From the IMG/VR virus record IMGVR_UViG_3300009158_000154, positions 1 through 29,415 of that record: 29,415 bases of DNA, one strand, 5' to 3'. Of the stretch, positions 24,801 to 29,415 are shown piece by piece. The notes under the pieces were generated by a model, which was given only the letters and a program-made list of their open reading frames with translations, did not search any database and was not told the origin of the DNA. Numbering within the stretch: the first letter of the stretch is position 1; every line of letters begins with the position of its first letter. The DNA is from a virus. The position numbers and the translations under genes are program-made.

Positions 24801-27162
24801 TACCAAGCAAAAGCTGATGGGTAGCATTCGGCTAGCGTTTGAAGAAGGGAAAATTGAACCGTACTTCCCACTTATGCGTTTTGGCGATTTTGTCTTTCGC
24901 ATCAAAGAGCGGGGCTCCGCAGAGTATGAATCTTTCAGGTTTGAAACCAAAGCAGAGCGTGACTTTGCAGCTAAAGCGTACGCCAAAGAACAAGGCGTCA
25001 CTCTGGACAACTTGATTGAAGACAACGAAGTAGACCTGTCCGAAGACGATGGCGGGAAAGAAGTGCGCGGTATCGTCGAGGGTAATAGCAAGCTGCTAAA
25101 GGAACTGTACGGGGCCATAGACTCTATGGACTTGTCTGACCCCAACGCCAAGGCGAAGCTGAAGGACAACATGTATCAGGTGTATTTGGACTTGATGCCT
25201 GAAGCAAGTGTGCGCAAACAGTTCATGCACCGTGAAGAAGTAACTGGCTTTGGTACCGACACGCTGCGAATGATTAACGCGCAGGGTATCAAGATTGCTA
25301 GCGCCCTGTCCAAGCTTCAGTACGGTAACGAAATACGCAACTTGTCTGAGCAAGCGCATCGGCAGCTTAAAGGGAAAGAACAGTACAAAGCCTTTGTTGG
25401 TGCGATGGATGCGATTGCTGATGAGGCACTGAGCCCTAAACCGCTTGGCCCTGTTGCTGAATTTTTTGACCCAGTAGCGCAGCAATGGACAAAGTTTACT
25501 TTCTTCCATAACCTAACAAGCCTATCGTCTGCCCTCATGCAGCCAGCGGACATCATGCTGACCGGTGCACCTGTACTAGTCGGCAATCACGGCCCTAAAG
25601 CTATGGTTGAGTTGACCAAAATGGCCAACGTGGTTAAACAGTTTGGTGTGTGGGAAACCCTGCCTGATGGGACTAAACGGTTCCGTGCACCAAGCATTGC
25701 GTATGCAACAGGACTGCCTCAAGTAGAGCTTGATGCGATTGCCGACATGGTCAACGAGTACGGTCTTAGCGCCGACACGCTTGCAAATGAAATTTTTGAC
25801 GCAGCTACAAAACCTGTAAACAAGGCCGACCCAAAAGCAATCGAGCTTGCAAAAGATGCGGGCAGACTGCTTGTGCTTGGTGGGTTGATGCACCACACAG
25901 AACGCCTTTCGCGTGAAGTTTTGGGCGCGGCTTCATTCCGCTTGTACTACGCAGAGATGGAGAAAGCTTCTCCCGGCAACCCAAGCAACTATGCCAACGC
26001 TGTACGGGCTGCTGTAGCCGAAGTCAATGAGGCGCTGGGTGACTATAGCCCCGGTAACCGCCCGCAAATCATGCGTGGCCCTATTGGAAAGCTAGCAAGC
26101 ACTTACAAGTTTTTCCCGCTCACACGTATCAAGCTGCTTGGGGGTAACTTCTTCAGGATGATTCCGTTCCTCAACAAGGAGGGAAAACTTGCCGCAGCTA
26201 CTAAGTTCTTTGGCATCTTGGGTACACATAGCGTACTCACTGGGGTTGTTGGCCTTCCCATGTACGGACTCATACAAGCTCTATGGGGCCAGTGGCAAAA
26301 GGATGAAGACGCACCACAAACCATGAAGGACCTAGACCACGACACATGGTGGCGTACTGAGTACCTGCGCAAAGAACTAGACGATAGCAAGTTGACTAAG
26401 TTCGTTAAGGACGTGGCCAAAAGCGGTTTGGCTAACTACGCTACAGGCATGGCTATCTCTGAACGGCTTGGTTTGAACGATATGGTGTTCCGTACCCCAG
26501 ACCCAGCCAAGAACTTGAACGAGGCTTTTGCAAACTACGCCGCTGCGTTTTTTGGTGCGCAGTTGACTCCAATCAGAGCAACACAAGACTCGTGGGATTA
26601 CTACTCTCAAGGTGAGTATCAAAAAGCTTTTGAAGCCCTCCCATTTATGCCTAAGTCCATAGGCGCATTGTCAGCAACGGAACGCATTTCCCGCGAAGGC
26701 GTAGAGACTAAACAAGGCGTACCAATTTTAGACAAGGGCGAGGCAACCACAAAAGAACTTATCGGGCAAGCTCTTGGCTTCCAGTCTGCGCGTGTTGCAG
26801 AGGCACGAAGGATTGCACATGCTACGGACATAGTAGAGCGGGGCATTAGCAGTGAGAAGCAAGCCATAGTAGGTAAAGCAGCCACCATGTTCTTGAAGGC
26901 TATCAACCCGAACAGAGACCCAGAAGACCGGCAACGCTTCTTGAACATGTACCTAGAGTCCATCCAAAAGATACCTAAGTTCAATGTGAAGCACCCCGAA
27001 CATGGCATTGACGGTAAAGAGATTGACGCCAAGATTGACGCCGAGTTAGAGAAGATTGCCGCTTCTAAGATGTTCGGTGGGGTAAAAATCAACGACAACA
27101 ATATCCGGTTGTTTATCCAAGCGGCTTTGGCATCTAGGGAAGCATTGAACAACCCCAAATAA
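18817..27162 (+). CDS. Giant polyvalent virion protein (2781 residues)
   Basis: Start is ATG 18817, with GAGG at 18808-18811, preferred over the in-frame TTG 18781 inside the previous gene. By eye the order is: 1-34, ELADGRVLEFPDGTSP motif; 36-160, Ala/Pro-rich linker; about 383-545, hydrophobic helices; about 848-905, small beta region (LKAGDWIISDGKAMQVRS); about 981-1060, GNAT-like (GQGEGSKLLKAI at 998-1009); 1157-1255, Ala/Glu/Lys coiled coil; about 1363-1438, ParB/sulfiredoxin-like with G-N-H-R at 1417-1420; about 1558-1780, metallopeptidase-like with H1645-E-L-F-H1649 and E1719; about 1782-2560, conserved helical region ending in a polyvalent-associated (possibly LPD38-type) block with hydrophobic segment 2462-2491; then a C-terminal helical tail. 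Such proteins are thought to enter the host with phage DNA and counter defences. Domain edges are approximate. Confidence 0.8.
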   Translation: MTIEAELADGRVLEFPDGTSPTVIQGVVKRLISGGAPTPAAAPAATSTAADNLARAQAAQNEASKGPEQISIPQAELAAAEKNAAALRKELARKGVDAGAPPAIGSTKAGEFLLAQGAQAQGQQPAPAAAVVPPAPPPALAPAQVARTVDDRVRRTPSLYDVQSTTSEPAGTVAGTQTALNMAGVSPQYVSSLEAQFNQLDPAKRIAALQQALVENPRNTVKGRAVRAVAARNKAWGKVTDPATSYISGAARKLSSRVEDVTQELIGQGVRADIAPGIAANRIAFGAATQPMAAVDRDVVGEQAAAAAEQQAKELKDAGLAKRVEAGVMSEGTKSVAGVGQFLADITGDKEFSRELANTQRIEGARTAAIPQGEGVFDRSLQGAATSLAAQAPFLVLSALTGSSAPVLAQVGLTSFGKSYGEGRAAGLDIAKSATRATAMTAAEIIFERLGMTKALAGLKAFVAKNGTASIPKYLATSVATELPPEIATAITQYGIDVLPSVGLNKKPSLIDLYQQVEETLRQTVLQAGATAGITVAGVKGVQGAKATPQAIAEARERLRKTSNQIVGIEKTNELLGPREGAYERPGEISRAKLMAEAKRVPFASTSGALNAPPAEKAAAEPKLGDLENVGMREEEEPGLGSLENVRAEDGPPLFAPTAEDTEAKVNAIAERLRSRGIPRENALRIAQKQIAEEAAAAAGPAAVQPPNEIQLEKGLAAPQDMSKLSAWPDALLAETLKMQEAQEAPNKPLVEALQAELQRRAQTQGAQNVAGTEPTPSGESVSVAGQPGAETPGGLETPARDGVVPTEPDAGLPATGEVSEPAALEERPKLNMFGLPIGVNFAAKPEKTTASELKAGDWIISDGKAMQVRSVSPNEDGTLHIVLDHLLGTTPVDAKPTASVQRKIIEQKTEEGTTDGTETVEAKQAEAQEQEAPAAPVKVRNTEPVVNENGAFIPAKEKGGELETTAHFKVLDEDNDISDNLVGATMITGMGATKEGQGEGSKLLKAITAWADANGKKLVLVPAATPKGERGLSQEQLKAWYVRNGFEDRIDYMVREPGGKKAEAPAAPKPPKAAKPGKEVHTTPQNAEGKWSHAINGEVVKTYDTKTQAIAAMLLNKAQKTGNEELIAKRQKIFDGAMNPQQRGRPPKLVDTLTEDTEEAETARAKAAVEKANADAKAKAEAADKAAEKKPTAEEKFAARAKANVEANQKAIAEKAKADAEAKAKADARAEREKDEEQEQAIREKAEAEVDAGPIGEALRRIEDGDRVETKAQLRPFMFKLEKNGVLDDISDIQEALSDREQTADDVLDIMRDQLETARDDAIDERVDELTEEAEQEAEQATEEKQKDPWEGVKRTTRGDVETVPTSSLDDVGQRNKVDTSTPEYAALKASIEKTGIVDPITLTTNSLGKPEVFEGNHRLQAARELGLKEVPVVLHSKINPSESRPVLGTKPSEILAKTKAPAAKATEPKPNLTAEEKERLEELDDIYRNATNNPNTEGGKAARKTLERVTKDTDEPKVVRERAKAMLAGEYSAPADDEFFIQAAQGKKDLAFSKFTTSSQTLSHIIKTGTDFQKRLARRLRSTVRNVKMVVVEKGQELPASVAAVKDKWNRALALYNTNEKVVYTKGESYGRNNGLNAVVQLHELFHGATSQKIRTALAYMKMGRHVDSQMVKAVDGLEKIMNAAAVELNKQIEAGTVDPDVHSLAVYGEAFTNLHEFVSYGNTDAKLQEFLKGVKGFEKDEGLFSPFVDALRRLIGVAKEDANALSDLVQHTDQLISSRRPGGWGFPEVGVLASAIPRTQEEMDADSDAAWSKVTRSQLGQQRAAALSSVMALRDPRVIWARLGGVWDKLDGPTRKAIALTFDRNGIANTIGKHIPALVDIADRLQKMDGMAASLRAQATKQAGMVVNFARKDRKAMKVLDRLIPASTLVRYDPSNPPANGVRDTRTDTAYASLGAAGQRVYREIRDYFADMHRVARDIMEANVDGLDLPSDTKQKLMGSIRLAFEEGKIEPYFPLMRFGDFVFRIKERGSAEYESFRFETKAERDFAAKAYAKEQGVTLDNLIEDNEVDLSEDDGGKEVRGIVEGNSKLLKELYGAIDSMDLSDPNAKAKLKDNMYQVYLDLMPEASVRKQFMHREEVTGFGTDTLRMINAQGIKIASALSKLQYGNEIRNLSEQAHRQLKGKEQYKAFVGAMDAIADEALSPKPLGPVAEFFDPVAQQWTKFTFFHNLTSLSSALMQPADIMLTGAPVLVGNHGPKAMVELTKMANVVKQFGVWETLPDGTKRFRAPSIAYATGLPQVELDAIADMVNEYGLSADTLANEIFDAATKPVNKADPKAIELAKDAGRLLVLGGLMHHTERLSREVLGAASFRLYYAEMEKASPGNPSNYANAVRAAVAEVNEALGDYSPGNRPQIMRGPIGKLASTYKFFPLTRIKLLGGNFFRMIPFLNKEGKLAAATKFFGILGTHSVLTGVVGLPMYGLIQALWGQWQKDEDAPQTMKDLDHDTWWRTEYLRKELDDSKLTKFVKDVAKSGLANYATGMAISERLGLNDMVFRTPDPAKNLNEAFANYAAAFFGAQLTPIRATQDSWDYYSQGEYQKAFEALPFMPKSIGALSATERISREGVETKQGVPILDKGEATTKELIGQALGFQSARVAEARRIAHATDIVERGISSEKQAIVGKAATMFLKAINPNRDPEDRQRFLNMYLESIQKIPKFNVKHPEHGIDGKEIDAKIDAELEKIAASKMFGGVKINDNNIRLFIQAALASREALNNPK

Positions 27163-27165
27163 AAA

Positions 27166-27188
27166 ACCCCCGGTGTTTAGCCGGGGGT
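27166..27188 (-). terminator. Rho-independent terminator for leftward transcription
   Basis: ACCCCCGG (27166-27173), a seven-base loop TGTTTAG, and CCGGGGGT (27181-27188) form a perfect 8-bp GC-rich stem. On the minus strand the hairpin is followed at once by a T run (complement of the A run at 27161-27166), so it is canonical for the leftward genes. For the rightward virion transcript the stem is present, but only TAATGG follows, so termination in that direction should be weaker. It lies four bases after the stop codon of the giant protein, between convergent operons. Confidence 0.85.
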
Positions 27189-27233
27189 AATGGAAGGACC
27201 ACTTCCAAGGAGGAGCAACGCTGTCAGTGTAGC

Positions 27234-27428
27234 TCAAGTTCTCCAAACCCGCAAGCCCTTCACCCCATCCATGATGACCACCTTGGTGATGGTGGTTATC
27301 TTTAGCCGTTTTGTAACTACAGCCAACGTAGCCCGCGCCGCCTTGTGGTCGATGCAGGGGATGAAGAATGAATAGCCCTTGCGGAACTTGGACCAGTCAA
27401 TCCTGTACGCTACTGTCTCGATTTTCAT
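27234..27428 (-). CDS. Small basic conserved phage protein (64 residues)
   Basis: The product begins MKIETVAYRIDWSKFRKGYS and contains FFIPCIDHKAARATL, a basic helix (VTKRLKITTI) and a KGLRVWRT end. The pattern 'W..F..G.SFF.PC.D' followed by 'G.RVWR' is one I have seen in small phage proteins of unknown function. The basic helix suggests nucleic-acid contact (inference). It begins 32 bases inside the 3' end of the leftward ATPase gene, implying co-transcription and translational coupling, and ends before the terminator hairpin. The ribosome site (TGGGCACAG) is weak. The rightward ORF in this interval has no phage-like features and is a shadow. Confidence 0.65.
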   Translation of the reverse strand: MKIETVAYRIDWSKFRKGYSFFIPCIDHKAARATLAVVTKRLKITTITKVVIMDGVKGLRVWRT

Positions 27429-29415
27429 CTGTGCCCAGTATGGCTTCTACCCGTAGGGTCTCGTCGGCAGAGGTGTCAAACTTCAAGACGCGCACAGCAG
27501 GGGACACAATCTTCATGCCCTTGGACATGCGCTTGTTGGTAGCCTCTAGGAAAATACCCAAGTCGGTCAGCTTGCGCAGTAGCTCCTTGTAGCCCGTCTG
27601 CTGCTTGACGCAAAAGACTTTGAACTGCTTGGCTGAGATGTAGAGGTGCTTGGTATCCGGTTCGTAGCGTATGAGCAACTCCCCTCGTGGCTCCAGAGTC
27701 GGCAGCGCCGACAGGTTACTTCGGGAATCGACTTCACCATTGACCACCAGCGTGTTGTAGATGTGCCCGTTAATGAACTCACCCAGCGTGGAGATGGGGG
27801 ACAGGCTAGGGGGCTTCACATCTATGCGCATCTCACCCAGCATGCCCTTCAACCAGCCGTACACGTTACCCATGTGGAAGTCGTGCAGTCCTAACTCCTT
27901 GGCAATCAAGCCACCGGCAATGTTGGATGCCGACTGCGCAGACCAAAAGCGTTCCCGCGAAGTGAACTGGACTTCCTTGTCGATGCGGGCCTGTACTTTG
28001 CGCACAAGGTCTTGGCAGTACTCAAGGTTGTTGACCAAGAAGCTGATGTAGATTTCCCCAGCGTGACCGTAGTTCTCGTTCAGTTGGTGGTCGAACATCT
28101 GTTTGCCGACAGCTACGCCGATTACATCGTTTGGCTCAATCTTGTACTCCAGCAGACGCACAGACTCACCGTCCGGTGTGTTCTTCAACTCACCCAGCTT
28201 TTCGTAGAAGCTGCAATTGGCTGAGGCCAAGGTCATGTTTTTCCATGAGGTGTTGTTCAAGCGCAGACCGTTGACGTTGCCCCGCATGCGGTTCTTGCCC
28301 CGCCCGTGGCTGATGCCATAGGCCAAGTCGGAGAACTCCGCGCTCGTCATGTTGGTAATCTCGTCGATGGTGTTAGGCAGGTTGTTCATCACCCCTAGCT
28401 GCTGCATCTTGGCGTTCAATGTGTCCTTCTCAATCGCCATCAGTTCTTTGGGTTGGCCATACACACTGTTGCACATACGCAAGATGGTGGACTTCCCTGA
28501 CCCTGCCATCTCATAGATGACGTTGATGATTGCCCCATCCAAGCCCGTGAACTTCATCAGCGGTGAACCGAACGCAGTCAAGGCAGCAAACGCATGCGGC
28601 TCCATCCCCGGCAGGGCGTACAGGTTGAACACTTCCTTCCACTTATCGAAGGAACCCTTGGCGTGAATCTTCTCGGCGAAGAACTCCGTTGCTTCTGACG
28701 GCGGGCTGTAGAACGTACCGTCCTTGGTAATTTCTTTGTCGCCCATGATGAACTTGCTATCGTTCTCTACCCAACCAAATTGTGTTCTCATAATGTCTGC
28801 TTTCTTTTCGTATTGCATGTTCTTAACAAAAGTCACCACGTAGACAGCTAGGTTCTCGTACTGCTTGTGGTGGGCCATGACTCCTTGCTGGGCCAATGCT
28901 TTGCGCAACTCGTCCTTGGACGATATAGCTGCGGTGGATGTGGAAAATTCTCTGATGCCGTCGTGTGGCAGGTGCAGCCTAAACAATATGACTTCACCCG
29001 CTTGAGGGTCGCGCATACGTTTAACCGCATAGAAATCGTGCTCATAGACCAGCGTAGGGTCTGCTTCTTCATCGTCGGCGCGTCTATAGACCCCGCCGTT
29101 TTTCCCTCGAAAAAACGGGAACGGATACTCAGGAATGTTTATGGTTACCTGCTTACCCGCTTCAACCTCAACAACCACTTCATTGTCTTCATCGTCGGCT
29201 TCCTCTATCTCTAGCCCCAACACAATCGGGGACTTAATCTTGCCTTTGTGCACACAGCCATCGCATCCACCGGGGTTTTGCTTCTCAAACGTAGTGCAGT
29301 GGTGTGGCCCACCTTTGGTCAGCAAGTGATACACCTTGGCTTCAACCTCGTCAGGGTCGTAGTCAGGATACTGGTCTGACATCTTCTTGGTCGCACTGTC
29401 TTTGTCTACGCAGAA
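27397..29415 (-). CDS. DUF927-type primase/helicase ATPase, C-terminal part (5' end outside the window)
   Basis: A leftward gene, probably the phage replicative helicase or primase-helicase. Numbering from ATG 29382 gives 661 residues, but the frame stays open to the edge (FCVDKDSATKK precedes that Met) with no ribosome site, so the true start lies outside. Visible parts: a Cys/His cluster (H27, H28, C29, C40, C43); a middle domain with FGWVENDSKFIMGDKEI; an ATPase core with Walker A MAGSGKST (292-299), KDTLNAKMQQLGVMNNLP, Walker B-like TIDEIT (D340, E341) and GRGKNRMRG, a likely arginine finger; and a winged-helix-like C-terminus (YKELLRKLTDLGIFLEATNK). These match DUF927 proteins, whose N-terminus often carries primase-polymerase and PriCT domains, expected beyond the window (inference). 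Confidence 0.82.
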   Translation of the reverse strand, partial: FCVDKDSATKKMSDQYPDYDPDEVEAKVYHLLTKGGPHHCTTFEKQNPGGCDGCVHKGKIKSPIVLGLEIEEADDEDNEVVVEVEAGKQVTINIPEYPFPFFRGKNGGVYRRADDEEADPTLVYEHDFYAVKRMRDPQAGEVILFRLHLPHDGIREFSTSTAAISSKDELRKALAQQGVMAHHKQYENLAVYVVTFVKNMQYEKKADIMRTQFGWVENDSKFIMGDKEITKDGTFYSPPSEATEFFAEKIHAKGSFDKWKEVFNLYALPGMEPHAFAALTAFGSPLMKFTGLDGAIINVIYEMAGSGKSTILRMCNSVYGQPKELMAIEKDTLNAKMQQLGVMNNLPNTIDEITNMTSAEFSDLAYGISHGRGKNRMRGNVNGLRLNNTSWKNMTLASANCSFYEKLGELKNTPDGESVRLLEYKIEPNDVIGVAVGKQMFDHQLNENYGHAGEIYISFLVNNLEYCQDLVRKVQARIDKEVQFTSRERFWSAQSASNIAGGLIAKELGLHDFHMGNVYGWLKGMLGEMRIDVKPPSLSPISTLGEFINGHIYNTLVVNGEVDSRSNLSALPTLEPRGELLIRYEPDTKHLYISAKQFKVFCVKQQTGYKELLRKLTDLGIFLEATNKRMSKGMKIVSPAVRVLKFDTSADETLRVEAILGTDENRDSSVQD

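Noticed and set aside
27190-27375. 61-codon rightward open frame after the giant gene
   Set aside because: It overlaps the leftward 64-residue protein in antisense, lies downstream of the hairpin, and its product has no phage-like features.

Overview
The window is a stretch of a tailed-phage (Caudoviricetes) genome, most likely a podovirus. Evidence: an almost unbroken plus-strand array of virion genes with gaps of at most about 30 bases and many ATGA or TGATG stop/start overlaps, a lysis cassette inside the tail genes, very long virion-associated proteins, and a convergent minus-strand replication gene. The adaptor and nozzle-like proteins resemble those of short-tailed SU10-type phages. Several small structural proteins resemble families I know from marine and freshwater phages of picocyanobacteria and SAR11-type bacteria. 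The host cannot be named from this sequence. I see no tRNA, integrase, CRISPR array or insertion sequence.

Layout. 1-2343: end of an upstream gene, a head-tail adaptor, an HNH endonuclease gene set exactly into a stop/start junction, then two paralogous small beta-rich proteins flanking a 63-residue protein. 2373-9293: a long adhesin/fibre island with a repeat protein (20-residue then 11-residue repeats), several short stand-alone beta modules, a glycine-rich adhesin with apparently nested domain insertions, and tail-fibre modules. 9304-11108: small ORFs followed by a lysis cassette: a coiled-coil membrane protein whose reading frame crosses a dnaX-like A AAA AAG slippery heptamer, a holin resembling the 3-TM GTA type, a second small membrane protein, and an M15-type peptidoglycan peptidase. 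11111-13885: a nozzle-like tail protein and a fibre-like protein. 13895-18809: two large proteins, probably internal or ejected virion proteins, separated by a GNAT-like gene. 18817-27162: one 2781-residue protein of the 'polyvalent protein' kind, carrying GNAT-like, ParB/sulfiredoxin-like and HExxH metallopeptidase-like regions and a C-terminal polyvalent-associated region.

A strong hairpin at 27166-27188 separates this rightward virion transcript from leftward genes: a 64-residue small protein and the C-terminal part of a DUF927-type primase/helicase ATPase that is still open at the right edge.

How the genes work together: the left part builds the connector, tail and receptor-binding apparatus; the cassette at about 9.5-11.1 kb lyses the host; the right part supplies proteins probably packaged and delivered with the DNA; the leftward gene belongs to DNA replication. 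The observations most worth following up are the putative programmed frameshift in the lysis cassette, the nested insertion in the glycine-rich adhesin, and the domain make-up of the giant polyvalent protein. All functional names come from reading motifs by eye; no database search was run.
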